Positions 23,839-31,765 of a stretch of DNA of 54,249 nt are shown in pieces. Position numbers and translations under genes: made by a program. The notes under the pieces were generated by a model, which saw only the letters and a list, made by a program, of their open reading frames with translations, searched no databases and was not told the origin of the DNA. Source of the DNA: Rhizobium rhizoryzae (GTDB lineage Bacteria > Pseudomonadota > Alphaproteobacteria > Rhizobiales > Rhizobiaceae); NCBI RefSeq assembly GCF_011046895.1, contig NZ_CP049247.1:1-54249 (forward strand), in the 5' to 3' direction. The stretch's first letter is position 1; each line of letters starts with the position of its first letter.

Positions 23839-24494
23839 AGCTTCGTCCTCGCAAGGTATTGTCCGGCCAGATATCGGTCGCCAGCGCGCACGCGATCGCC
23901 AGCAGTCAGGACGCGGCGGTTCTGGAAATCGACAAGAAGTTCGGTGTGATCGTCGCCCTTGTTGGCGCGCAGCGCCTTCAGCGCCCGTTCGAACGGTTCA
24001 AGATCAACTTCGCCAAAGAAGTCTTCATCGGAGTAAGCGCCATCCATGAACGCGGCGTTCGGTTCTGCCGTTTCCAGCTTCACCAGATAGGTGGACTGGA
24101 ACGGCGGATGATCGAAAATCGCGTCATCAAAGAAGCCCTCGTCGAAGATGGCGAGCGCCGGATAGGAGATCGCATCGACGAGCTCTGCATCGACCAGTGC
24201 CAGATAACGGATCGCACCACCGCGCGTGGTTTTGAGCGCAGCCAGTTCGCCCTCGTAAAGCGTGGAGACGCCCATGGCCTGGGCGACCGCTTCGCGCTTG
24301 CGCTCGATAGACCAGTCGTCAAACCAGAGGTCGAGGCTTGCCTGATAGCCGAGCCACTTCAGAAGATCCGGACGCGTCGTGTACGGGTTCAAGAGGTCGA
24401 CATAGGGGACCGGCAGATCATCCGACATGCCAGCTGCAAGAGCGTGCTCAAACGCGCCGGAAGATGATGGTAGAAGCGTTTTCACGTCTCCCAT
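23835..24494 (-). CDS. Tail protein I (baseplate, P2 gpI-like)
   Basis: The 219-residue protein has the gpI start (LLPSSSGAFEHALAAGMSDDLPVPYVDLLNPYTTRPDLLKWLGYQ) and the DLWFDDWSIERKREAVAQAM motif. It is a baseplate wedge component in P2-like tails and follows gpJ as expected, except that a small extra gene (24526-24723) is wedged between them. Confidence 0.88.
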   Translation of the reverse strand: MGDVKTLLPSSSGAFEHALAAGMSDDLPVPYVDLLNPYTTRPDLLKWLGYQASLDLWFDDWSIERKREAVAQAMGVSTLYEGELAALKTTRGGAIRYLALVDAELVDAISYPALAIFDEGFFDDAIFDHPPFQSTYLVKLETAEPNAAFMDGAYSDEDFFGEVDLEPFERALKALRANKGDDHTELLVDFQNRRVLTAGDRVRAGDRYLAGQYLARTKL

Positions 24495-24525
24495 GTTCGC
24501 ACCTCAACTGGGGCGAAGAACGCCT

Positions 24526-24723
24526 CTAACTCTCGCGAACTGAAAGCCAATCTGGCAAATCGGCCGGAATATTTTCGCAATCCTCGAAGATAAAAGCGTC
24601 GAAGAACGACGATCCAGTTACCTCGCGATACGTAAAGCCAAAGTCGCGCACAACCTCGCTCGGGCGACGTTTGTCCCCGGCCAAGCCTTGTCCCATCAAA
24701 TCTAGAATTATCCGCTTTGTCAT
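24526..24723 (-). CDS. Small hypothetical protein wedged between gpJ and gpI genes (65 aa)
   Basis: The product (MTKRIILDLMGQGLAGDKRRPSEVVRDFG...) is acidic and rich in aromatic residues. GC is lower than its neighbours. I prefer it to the overlapping 85-codon frame 24482-24739, which is Arg-rich and shadow-like. It may be a moron; no function is recognised. Confidence 0.65.
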   Translation of the reverse strand: MTKRIILDLMGQGLAGDKRRPSEVVRDFGFTYREVTGSSFFDAFIFEDCENIPADLPDWLSVRES

Positions 24724-24735
24724 GGCGAACCCTTA

Positions 24736-25680
24736 TCATCCCCGCACCTCTACTGTGACAGTCAAACCCGTCATGACCGGGATTTTGTAAGGATCTGGAG
24801 CAATCACGACTGGCGCGAGATCACGCACCTTGATGACGTTAGGCCCATAGGCGCTGCCTGCCAGCAAACCGGCTGGAATTTCGCCGCCGATCAGACGACG
24901 ATCCATTGCGGCGGCTTCGACGCGGGCGAGAGCTTCCTGCCGAATTGTTTCGGGAGCCGGACCATTGCCCGGCACCTCAATGACGAGGGACGGCTGGTAT
25001 TCGACGCGAACGGCGGGTAGCACGACGATCGAGACACCTTCAGGTGCACGATTGATGTCTGTGACGGCATCGCGAACGGTCAGAAGCTCTGGCGTTGTCG
25101 GCACGCGCCCGAATGGGCCAGCGATGACAAGGTCGATATCACCGCGACGGCCATGGACCGCATACCCGTTCACCCGCGCATCCCACAGACCAAGCGTCTT
25201 GTCAGCGCTCTGCGGCCATGCCGATCGCGCGTCGTAAAGATAGCGCCCAGCCGACCCGGCAGCAGGCCTGTCGAAACTCTCAAGGAATCGCTGGAGCAAC
25301 GAAGTATCGCTTTCCAGTATTTCCTCAGCCGTTGACGTCGCTGGTTGCACGATGAGCCGCTCGACGTTGCGGCTTGCTGCGACTGCGTCAAGATTTGCCC
25401 CGGAAGCCAAAGGGGCAAGAAGCGCCTTCAGCCCGTCGTTGACCCGGTTTCGGTCGAGGTTTCGCAGATAGCGCCAGGCGCGCGCTACGACGATTGCCGG
25501 GTGCGTTTCGAGATCCGCCTCAGTGAAGTCTTCAAGTGTTGGGTCGAGCTGCTGCTGCGCTGCCCATTCCAGAAGAAACCGAGCCTTGAAATCGGCCTGT
25601 AGCTGGTTGAGCGAAATGATCTCGATCGCTTGCGGTGCGGGCAGACGGGATAGATCAATGGCCGTTGGCGCGTAGGTCAT
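24736..25680 (-). CDS. Baseplate assembly protein J (P2 gpJ-like)
   Basis: The 314-residue protein begins IDLSRLPAPQAIEIISLNQLQADFKARF and contains the gpJ/Mu gp47 core (DARSAWPQSADKTLGLWDARVNGYAVHGRRGDIDLVIAGPFG). It is the wedge protein that joins the sheath to the tail periphery. ATGA overlap with the gp25-like gene. Confidence 0.92.
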   Translation of the reverse strand: MTYAPTAIDLSRLPAPQAIEIISLNQLQADFKARFLLEWAAQQQLDPTLEDFTEADLETHPAIVVARAWRYLRNLDRNRVNDGLKALLAPLASGANLDAVAASRNVERLIVQPATSTAEEILESDTSLLQRFLESFDRPAAGSAGRYLYDARSAWPQSADKTLGLWDARVNGYAVHGRRGDIDLVIAGPFGRVPTTPELLTVRDAVTDINRAPEGVSIVVLPAVRVEYQPSLVIEVPGNGPAPETIRQEALARVEAAAMDRRLIGGEIPAGLLAGSAYGPNVIKVRDLAPVVIAPDPYKIPVMTGLTVTVEVRG

Positions 25681-26066
25681 CGTAACGTTACTCCACCATT
25701 GAAGCCGAGGCCAAATTCCACGACGCGCTCGACAGTTTGATCTCCCAGATGTCCGCGAGGGCGAAAATCTGCTTCAATGATCAAGCCTGCATGGCCCAAC
25801 CTGATCTGTTCCGCGGATCCAGTCGCCAGGACGCGCCGGACCCGGAAGCGCGGCTCCCAGACATCGATCGCTGTTGCTATGAGTTGTTTCCACGCAGCAA
25901 ACAGTGCAGGCGTCATTGCGCGACCAAGCAGCTCAACCACGCCGCCGCCAAACTCTCTGAGCAAGACGACATCGCCGATACGGGTCGAGAGCGTAAAGAT
26001 TACAGCTTGGTATGCGCTCTCCAGATTGGAGACCCGCTTGCCCGTTCGTCGATCAAGCCCCACCAT
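25677..26066 (-). CDS. Baseplate protein W (gp25/lysozyme-fold wedge protein)
   Basis: The 129-residue protein contains the GPW/gp25 signature (GDVVLLREFGGGVVELLGRAMTP; RFRVRRVLATGSAEQIRLGHAGLIIEADF). I use ATG 26066, which follows AAAAGGTG, because family proteins have about this length. An upstream in-frame ATG at 26108 would add 14 residues and overlap the preceding gene. Confidence 0.88.
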   Translation of the reverse strand: MVGLDRRTGKRVSNLESAYQAVIFTLSTRIGDVVLLREFGGGVVELLGRAMTPALFAAWKQLIATAIDVWEPRFRVRRVLATGSAEQIRLGHAGLIIEADFRPRGHLGDQTVERVVEFGLGFNGGVTLR

Positions 26067-26247
26067 CGCCAGGCACCTTTTCGGTGATCCGACCCAGCGA
26101 TAGCTCATAGAGAGCCTCTGAAGGCGTCAGTTCCACCGTCTTGCCGGTCACCTTCTTGCCGTTGATACGATCAACACCTTCAGCGACCTGATAAGTCATA
26201 GTGCTACCCTCGCGCGCAGCCTGCGCTGCCACGGTCTTTTTCGCCAT
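26053..26247 (-). CDS. Small phage protein between gpV and gp25-like genes (64 aa)
   Basis: Basic/Thr-rich N-terminus (MAKKTVAAQAAREGST), then TYQVAEGVDRINGKKVTGKTVELTPSEALYELSLGRI. Probably a small baseplate-associated protein. Overlaps the next gene by 14 bases. Confidence 0.7.
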   Translation of the reverse strand: MAKKTVAAQAAREGSTMTYQVAEGVDRINGKKVTGKTVELTPSEALYELSLGRITEKVPGDGGA

Positions 26248-26276
26248 CACTGGCCTCCATTTATGTTTTTCAGTCG

Positions 26277-26798
26277 TCAGTTGGACGGAGGGGCTGTGTC
26301 TGCGGAGCCCTTTTCAACGCCACCGTGAATATGGCTGGAGCCAATATTCTTGCCGTCGTGAGTGACTTTGCCACCCTCGATCTTCAAACCGGCCTCGCTG
26401 ATTGTAATCGTGACGCCGCCTGCTTTGATGACCAGCGCGCCGTCCTTTATCGAGATCCGAACACCTGCATCGTCAAAGATGTTTGCCTCCAAATCATCGT
26501 TTGGCGACTTGTGTTCGTCCGAGTAGCCACCACGCACCAGCATTCCCTGCCGGGGATCTCCGCCTGGATTGATGGCAACCATGATCTGGTTTTTTTTGAG
26601 CGGTACGGATGTCTTGCCTGTTTCCGGATGTGGGTAGAACGGCGAGAGGAACGGCTTGCCGTCCTCGCCTTCTCCAAGTTTCAGACGGTAGCCATTCTGA
26701 GCATCCATGACCTCGACCGTGCCCACCTGGATCATGCGAGCGACGGTGTTCTTGAGCGCTTCCATTTCAGCGCGCAGCGCGATCAGCTCATGGATCAT
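26277..26798 (-). CDS. Baseplate spike protein (P2 gpV-like)
   Basis: The 173-residue protein has an OB-fold-like N-terminal part (VGTVEVMDAQNGYRLKLGEGEDGKPFLSPFYPHPETGKT) with QGMLVRGGYSDEH, then a beta-helix (IFDDAGVRISIKDGALVIKAGGVTITISEAGLKIEGGKVTHDGKNIGSSHIHGG). The C-terminal HxH pair matches the iron site at the tip of gpV/gp45-type membrane-piercing spikes. ATG 26798 is used; it overlaps the upstream gene by 11 bases. Confidence 0.92.
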   Translation of the reverse strand: MIHELIALRAEMEALKNTVARMIQVGTVEVMDAQNGYRLKLGEGEDGKPFLSPFYPHPETGKTSVPLKKNQIMVAINPGGDPRQGMLVRGGYSDEHKSPNDDLEANIFDDAGVRISIKDGALVIKAGGVTITISEAGLKIEGGKVTHDGKNIGSSHIHGGVEKGSADTAPPSN

Positions 26799-27576
26799 CC
26801 ACAATCTCCACCGGATTTGCGTCTTTGATGTTTAAGACGGCGATTTCGAAATCGACTTCCTCATCGACGATAAGCGGACCCTGGCCGATAACAGCCATAT
26901 GTTGGCGAGAGGCGAACAAGGTTGATTGCAGCTTGCGCCAATCCGGCCAGTCACCGCCCTCTGCAAGCAATGTGCGCCACTCTTCGGCGAGAGGCGCATA
27001 ATCCTCGTCTTCCGACATGAGGTCGAGGCCCAGCGCGATCGGCTCCGGGATGCTGTCACCCGGCTTCGGCTCTGCCAGAACGCTGATATCAATCTGGACG
27101 AAACGCGCCGCGTGTTTGCGCTTTGTGTCCGGATCCGTACCGCGCGTGTCCTTGATGTCCTGGACACCATTTACAAGCTCCCGGAACACCTCAGCCCATT
27201 CGTTGTCGAAGTGCTGCAGGATCTTGCGCCACTGGTGATCAAGCAGGTTGAGCGCGCTCTCAAAAGCGGAATCCGTTTCGCCGATCGCTGCGCGGATCAC
27301 TGTGCCGTCCGGGCCTGTGATGGCTCGGCCGGTTGCAACCGCAGTCTGGATCAAGACGGTGAGCACCGCCGAGCCACCAAGCAGAGATGCCATCCCCTGG
27401 CTCATGTTCCGCCTGTCCGATGCCTCCACAGACACGATGATGATCGGCTGACACTGGTCTTCCAGAAGGTCAGGAAGCGTATCCATGCGGCTATCAAAAA
27501 CTGCATCACCCGCGATCGTACGCCCGCGCAAAGCCTCGACGATGGACAGCTGAATGAGTTGCCGGACAATGCTCAT
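26788..27576 (-). CDS. Phage tail completion/terminator-like protein (262 aa)
   Basis: The protein begins MSIVRQLIQLSIVEALRGRTIAGDAVFDS and contains the strand-rich pattern typical of tail terminators (PIIIVSVEASDRR; AARFVQIDISVLAEP). It lies between the head-tail joining protein and the spike, where the tail terminator is expected. The C-terminal 90 residues have no clear match. Confidence 0.7.
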   Translation of the reverse strand: MSIVRQLIQLSIVEALRGRTIAGDAVFDSRMDTLPDLLEDQCQPIIIVSVEASDRRNMSQGMASLLGGSAVLTVLIQTAVATGRAITGPDGTVIRAAIGETDSAFESALNLLDHQWRKILQHFDNEWAEVFRELVNGVQDIKDTRGTDPDTKRKHAARFVQIDISVLAEPKPGDSIPEPIALGLDLMSEDEDYAPLAEEWRTLLAEGGDWPDWRKLQSTLFASRQHMAVIGQGPLIVDEEVDFEIAVLNIKDANPVEIVDDP

Positions 27577-27579
27577 GGA

Positions 27580-27963
27580 TCAGATCCTTGAAAGATCACA
27601 GACAAGAGCACCGGGATAGGGCTCATATACGCGATCGATACGATAGGCTTCCAGCACACCCGTAACAGGATGGATGCGGGTGACCTGGTCGCCGGTACGT
27701 GGCCGCCAGGTGATTTCAGCAAGGGCAAAGCTGACAGTGCGATGGTCACTGACGAAGTTTGCAAGGCTTGGCCGCTCCCGGCCACCGCCTAACTGCTCGA
27801 TCTGTGGGGCGGCATCCATGCGCCCTTGCAGAACCTGAGGTGCACGAACCGGATCCGTTTTGGATCCCATCTTGCCCTCAGCCATGGGCGTGAGCGTTAT
27901 CGGCTCACCCATCCGCTCCCGCGTCATGGAGGGCAGGAAGCCGCGAACGCTTTCCAGATCCAT
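27580..27963 (-). CDS. Head-tail joining protein (lambda gpFII-like)
   Basis: The 127-residue protein ends in a beta-rich domain (RPSLANFVSDHRTVSFALAEITWRPRTGDQVTRIHPVTGVLEAYRIDRV) typical of small head-tail connectors. It is at the boundary between the lambda-like head and P2-like tail genes, and so may be the adaptor between the two modules. Confidence 0.75.
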   Translation of the reverse strand: MDLESVRGFLPSMTRERMGEPITLTPMAEGKMGSKTDPVRAPQVLQGRMDAAPQIEQLGGGRERPSLANFVSDHRTVSFALAEITWRPRTGDQVTRIHPVTGVLEAYRIDRVYEPYPGALVCDLSRI

Positions 27964-27969
27964 GGCGGC

Positions 27970-28449
27970 TTACGGCTGCTGCTGAGAGGCTTCCGCCTTC
28001 AGTTCATCGACCATCGCAGTGAGAAGTGCGTCCCGGTCTGCTTCCGGCAAAGCGTTCCAGTCTTCCAGTGATAGGCCGGATTTCGTGTGTGCCTTGGTGA
28101 CCACCTCGCCGAGCTGGACTTCCTTGCCAGGGGCGATCTCAATCCGCGCAGGCAAGATGTTGGTGCCGATCAGCGTGTCGGCACTCGCGTCGGCTTGATC
28201 ATCGAGCTGCTGCGCGGCTTGACCTTTTGGCCTGCCGGTTGAACGGCCACTCGAGGACGCTTTTGGCTTCTCGATGCTGGTCGGCTCTACCTCATCTGCA
28301 AAGCGGTTTTCGATCAGGGAAAGACCGTAAGCGCGCGGCACCTCAACCGGCTCATGAGGTCCAGCCGAATAGTCCTTTTCACGCTTCAAGACTGCCGCTG
28401 GAATGATAATGCCGCGAGGCGAGGCGATGGTGATCTTATCTTTGCTCAT
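27970..28449 (-). CDS. Hypothetical head-completion protein (159 aa)
   Basis: The N-terminal domain (KITIASPRGIIIPAAVLKREKDYSAGPHEPVEVPRAYGLSLIENRFA) is followed by a charged, disordered linker (about 55-85) and an acidic helical end (LSLEDWNALPEADRDALLTAMVDELKAE). Small proteins with this shape often follow the capsid gene in lambda-like head modules. No firm family. Confidence 0.65.
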   Translation of the reverse strand: MSKDKITIASPRGIIIPAAVLKREKDYSAGPHEPVEVPRAYGLSLIENRFADEVEPTSIEKPKASSSGRSTGRPKGQAAQQLDDQADASADTLIGTNILPARIEIAPGKEVQLGEVVTKAHTKSGLSLEDWNALPEADRDALLTAMVDELKAEASQQQP

Positions 28450-28504
28450 GACGGTGTCCTTCCCGTGATCTTCCTGTTTTCAAGCCACTTGCGTTCAAGA
28501 AGCC

Positions 28505-28538
28505 AAAAAGCAGGAAGCCGGGCTCATCACCCGGCTTC
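28505..28538 (-). terminator. Terminator after the major capsid gene
   Basis: Read leftward, a perfect 9-bp GAAGCCGGG / CCCGGCTTC stem with a 7-base loop is followed by CTGCTTTTT. It lies just after the capsid gene's stop and would reduce downstream expression relative to the capsid protein. Confidence 0.85.
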
Positions 28539-28562
28539 TGTAAAGTCTTGTCCCGCGACCGC

Positions 28563-29570
28563 TTAGAGGGTTAGCTCCCGTAGAGCCTGCGGCCGTGTGC
28601 AGAGCGAAACGGCGTTCATTTGCACTTCGAGGTCATACCCCTTGCCGTTCGGGCGCGGTGTCGCGCGGCTGTAGAATGGCAAACCAACCGTATTGACCGT
28701 TTCGTTATAATCGGCCGGGGCAAAGCGCGTGATAAAGAGCTGAGATACGCCTTTCGGGACCACGCGCGCCTTGTCGTGCGCGATGTAGGGCGCTCCAAGA
28801 TCTGCCGTCGCTCGCGCGCCCGTACGGTAGCGTTCAAAGACCGCACCGCCGAACTCGAACTTGTCCGGAACATCCTGTCGGAGTACCGCAGCACCGCTTC
28901 CGTAGAGGAACGTTTCACGCACAGACTTGTGGCTCCACATGGTCTGATGGAAGGTTCGGCCGGTGAAGACATGGAGGCCATCATACGGTTCGTCGAGGGC
29001 GTCTTCGATGCTGTAAACAACATCCTGCCAGAGCTTTGAGACAATCGTAGCGTCGTTACCAAGTCCCAATGAAATCGAGGCGGGCACTGCAATCCCGAAG
29101 GCGCTGTAGCAATCAACCAGGACGCTGCCGGACTTTGAAGTAATGATGCCCTTGATCGCACCAACACGCTGATGCTCCAGCGTCATCGTCAGATCGGCAG
29201 CATGGCGCTGCGCCTTCCGGCTCACGCGGTTTTCCAGAATTTCAGCGGAAGAATCCGTTCCGAATTCGCGCACGTTCTGCACTTCATCAGCTGCGATGCC
29301 GTCATCACGCTGATAGTGCGGGATGGCAAATGGTACCTTTTTGCGGTCGTCGTCGCCTGTCGTTTCACCTGCACCGCCGCGTGCTGTGGGCTCGACCAGA
29401 GCGAGCTTGCCGTCCCGCAACTCGACCGAGATCATTGTGGTGGTGACGCCATCCTCTTCGAAGATGCCGCTCGCAGAAATCTGGCCCGGTCGGTAGGGAA
29501 CGGAGTTTACAGCGGCAGTCAGCGTTTCAAGGCTGTACGGATCGCCAGTGTGTACATTGGGTGTTGTCAT
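28563..29570 (-). CDS. Major capsid protein (lambda gpE-like)
   Basis: The 335-residue protein has the lambda gpE-type HK97 fold pattern: YSLETLTAAVNSVPYRPGQISASGIFEEDGVTTTMISVE at the N-terminus, E-loop-like segment with EILENRVSRKAQRHAADLTMTLEHQRVGAIKG, and the C-terminal FITRFAPADYNETVNTVGLPFYSRATPRPNGKGYDLEVQMNAVSLCTRPQALREL. ATG 29570 follows GGAGACCGCCTCT and agrees with family starts better than the upstream in-frame option. Terminated at 28505-28538. Confidence 0.93.
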   Translation of the reverse strand: MTTPNVHTGDPYSLETLTAAVNSVPYRPGQISASGIFEEDGVTTTMISVELRDGKLALVEPTARGGAGETTGDDDRKKVPFAIPHYQRDDGIAADEVQNVREFGTDSSAEILENRVSRKAQRHAADLTMTLEHQRVGAIKGIITSKSGSVLVDCYSAFGIAVPASISLGLGNDATIVSKLWQDVVYSIEDALDEPYDGLHVFTGRTFHQTMWSHKSVRETFLYGSGAAVLRQDVPDKFEFGGAVFERYRTGARATADLGAPYIAHDKARVVPKGVSQLFITRFAPADYNETVNTVGLPFYSRATPRPNGKGYDLEVQMNAVSLCTRPQALRELTL

Positions 29571-29583
29571 AGAGGCGGTCTCC

Positions 29584-29967
29584 TTACCGGGCCTTGATGT
29601 TGACGGCACGAAGCTGGGTCAGCTTGGCCGTTTGCTTGGTTGCGTCATTGACGCTTGCGTCGAACACCAGCATGGGACGCTTGACCTCGGCATCATTGGC
29701 AATGACGACAGTCTGGACATCGGCACTGGTCGCATCGACTTCGTAGCCGAGAACAGCAACCGCAGTTTCCGCGCCTTCCTTGCCCGCAACCTGAGCGGCG
29801 GGCGACGGGATGTACTTGCCAGAGGCGGTAATCTTCCCGAGGACAGTCCCGGCATTCAGTTTGCCAGCGCCTGATGCGATAACCACTGTTTCGCGGGAGA
29901 GTGTGCGAGAACCTTCCGAGAGGAGAAAACCCAGATCGCGAGGTGTTTCAGTGATGATACCCGGCAT
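29584..29967 (-). CDS. Head decoration protein (lambda gpD-like)
   Basis: The 127-residue beta-rich protein has the gpD pattern (ETVVIASGAGKLNAGTVLGKITASGKYIPS; AVAVLGYEVDATSADVQTVVIANDAEVKRPML). Trimers of this protein stabilise expanded lambda-like heads. It sits in the standard place between scaffold and major capsid genes. Confidence 0.93.
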   Translation of the reverse strand: MPGIITETPRDLGFLLSEGSRTLSRETVVIASGAGKLNAGTVLGKITASGKYIPSPAAQVAGKEGAETAVAVLGYEVDATSADVQTVVIANDAEVKRPMLVFDASVNDATKQTAKLTQLRAVNIKAR

Positions 29968-29970
29968 GGG

Positions 29971-30555
29971 TTATGCTCCCTGTGGGTTGCGCCGAGCAGC
30001 GTAGATCGTGTCGGCATTGAGTTTTGGCTTGGATGCGTGGGCACCGCCGTTCCCGGGCTGGGCCAGCGCCGCAGCAATGAGGCGCTGCTGCTCGTAGCTT
30101 GCGGCTGGCGCAGAGGTGCCAGATTGCTGCGGTGGCACCGCCGCTGCTACGCTCGCAGACGTACCCGCTGTGACATGGCTTGCAACGAAGGCGACCACGT
30201 CATCGGCGGACATTGCCGGGGCTTTCGCGGCCAGCTCGATTGCGGCGCTCATACGTCCAGCATCGCCTTTGATGCTGTCTGCGGCGAAGATCGTCATCAA
30301 ACGATCGGTTGCGGCCTGTGCGCCATCCTGACCACCGGAGCCGGCAGGCAGGGTGGCGACGGCGGCAGCGACGGCTTGTGCCGCTCCTGCCAGTGTCTGA
30401 GATCCAGACATTGCGTCTCCTGTGGAGTTTGCCTCGGGTTGAGGCGTTTGCGGGATGGACGCGCTTGCGTCCGGCTCATCCACGACCAGGTCGTGGACAT
30501 GGGTTTGCACTCCGGTGCCAACGGCAAGCCGGATTGCAGATAGAAGACTGGCCAT
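29971..30555 (-). CDS. Probable scaffold protein (Nu3-like position)
   Basis: The 194-residue protein is rich in Ala, Gln and Ser, with predicted long helices (LAGAAQAVAAAVATLP; EQQRLIAAALAQPG) and low complexity, as expected of a scaffold removed by the prohead protease. It starts 4 bases after the protease gene. An internal Met (MSGSQTLAG) could give a shorter form. Role inferred from position and composition. Confidence 0.65.
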   Translation of the reverse strand: MASLLSAIRLAVGTGVQTHVHDLVVDEPDASASIPQTPQPEANSTGDAMSGSQTLAGAAQAVAAAVATLPAGSGGQDGAQAATDRLMTIFAADSIKGDAGRMSAAIELAAKAPAMSADDVVAFVASHVTAGTSASVAAAVPPQQSGTSAPAASYEQQRLIAAALAQPGNGGAHASKPKLNADTIYAARRNPQGA

Positions 30556-30559
30556 GAGG

Positions 30560-31480
30560 TTAACTCCTGTTGACTTCCTTCACGAAGGCGTCGAACGCCT
30601 CGAGAGGATCGGCGATCGCGTCGACCAGGCCGAGTGAGAGCGCTTGGCTCGCGTCAAAGACGCCAGCTTCCGTGGCAAGCGCCTTAGCTTTGGTGATTTT
30701 TCCGCGCCGACCTTTGGCAACGGCTTCCGCGAAATCCTGCCGCATCGCTTCCGCCTGCGCTCGCCATTTAGCAGCAAGGTCTGCATTGAGCGGCTCGTAA
30801 GGATTCCCGTCTGCCTTCTGCTTGCCAGCGCGAATAATGGTCAGGTGGATTCCGGCATTGTCGAGCGCCTGGCTGTAATCAGCATGGATCATGATCACGC
30901 CGATCGAGCCTGCACCGCCGTAGCGAGGAATGACGATCTGCCGCGCCTGGGAGGCGAGCAGATAACCGGCCGAGTAGGCAAAATCCGTCAGGATCGAGAT
31001 CGTAGGTTTTTCAGCAGAAAGACGCGCTAGATCGCGTGCCGTCTCGAAACCGCCATTGACCTCGCCGCCGTAGCTGTCGACTTCGTAGACGACGCCTTTG
31101 ACCTCTCTCGATTGCCGGGCCATGGCGATTTGCGCTTGCAGACCCTGATAGGAGGTCTCGCCCGAATTGCTTCCAACCCAACCGCCTTTATGCACCAGTG
31201 TGCCCTCGATCGGAATGATCGCTACGCCCCCGATCATATCAAAGGGCAGGAGATTGTTGCGGCTGTAGGCGCGCTCGATGCGATTCCCGATCTTTCCCGC
31301 CAAGGGGCGGCCATTGCCTCCTGCAATATGATCAACCGCGCCTGCGGGATTGTTGAGGACAATCGTATCACCAGCGATGCGGCTGCCGAGGCCATGGAGG
31401 AAAGCCTCAGCCTTTCGTTCGTCGTACATCAGCGGCGTGTTGTACACGCGCTGCGCGACCTGGGCGTAACGGAAGCTCAT
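30560..31480 (-). CDS. Prohead protease, S49 (SppA/ClpP-like) family
   Basis: The 306-residue serine protease has the S49 core: GGVAIIPIEGTLVHKGG, the SYGGEVNGGFETARDLARL block, the nucleophile S170 in FAYSAGYLLAS, GGAGSIGVIMIHADYSQALD, and a probable catalytic lysine in AGKQKADGNPYEPL (about 220-222). It matures the head like lambda gpC. Unlike lambda gpC it is not fused to the scaffold, which is the next gene. Confidence 0.93.
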   Translation of the reverse strand: MSFRYAQVAQRVYNTPLMYDERKAEAFLHGLGSRIAGDTIVLNNPAGAVDHIAGGNGRPLAGKIGNRIERAYSRNNLLPFDMIGGVAIIPIEGTLVHKGGWVGSNSGETSYQGLQAQIAMARQSREVKGVVYEVDSYGGEVNGGFETARDLARLSAEKPTISILTDFAYSAGYLLASQARQIVIPRYGGAGSIGVIMIHADYSQALDNAGIHLTIIRAGKQKADGNPYEPLNADLAAKWRAQAEAMRQDFAEAVAKGRRGKITKAKALATEAGVFDASQALSLGLVDAIADPLEAFDAFVKEVNRS

Positions 31481-31489
31481 GGGCTCTCC

Positions 31490-31759
31490 TTAAAAATGGA
31501 ATTGCCAGCGCCGCCCACAGGTGCGCTGGCCTCGGGTCTCAGCGCAGAGACGCTCGTATCGCTGGATGTCTTGTTCCAGCAGGGCAGGCTTGGCAGGCGT
31601 GAAGCGCACTGTCTCCCTTGTGCTGGGCGACTGGATCGAGAACTCCTCGACGTTTTCGCCAGCACCGATTTTTGTCCGCACCAAGCGCAGCGCGTTGAGC
31701 ACCTGGCACGGATCTTCGATATCAACGGTGATGCCGCCGATCTTTTGCAAAGTGGGCAT
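31490..31759 (-). CDS. Small head protein (gpW-like, 89 aa)
   Basis: A helix-strand-helix pattern (QVLNALRLVRTKIGAGENVEEFSIQSPSTRETVRFTP; LLEQDIQRYERLCAE) resembles gpW-type head-tail joining proteins. In lambda gpW lies before the portal gene; here it lies after. The assignment is therefore moderate. Confidence 0.65.
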   Translation of the reverse strand: MPTLQKIGGITVDIEDPCQVLNALRLVRTKIGAGENVEEFSIQSPSTRETVRFTPAKPALLEQDIQRYERLCAETRGQRTCGRRWQFHF

Positions 31760-31765
31760 GGTGCT

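Noticed and set aside
24482..24739. 85-codon leftward frame overlapping the small gene between gpJ and gpI genes
   Set aside because: Arg-rich shadow composition; the other frame (24526-24723) reads as a better protein.
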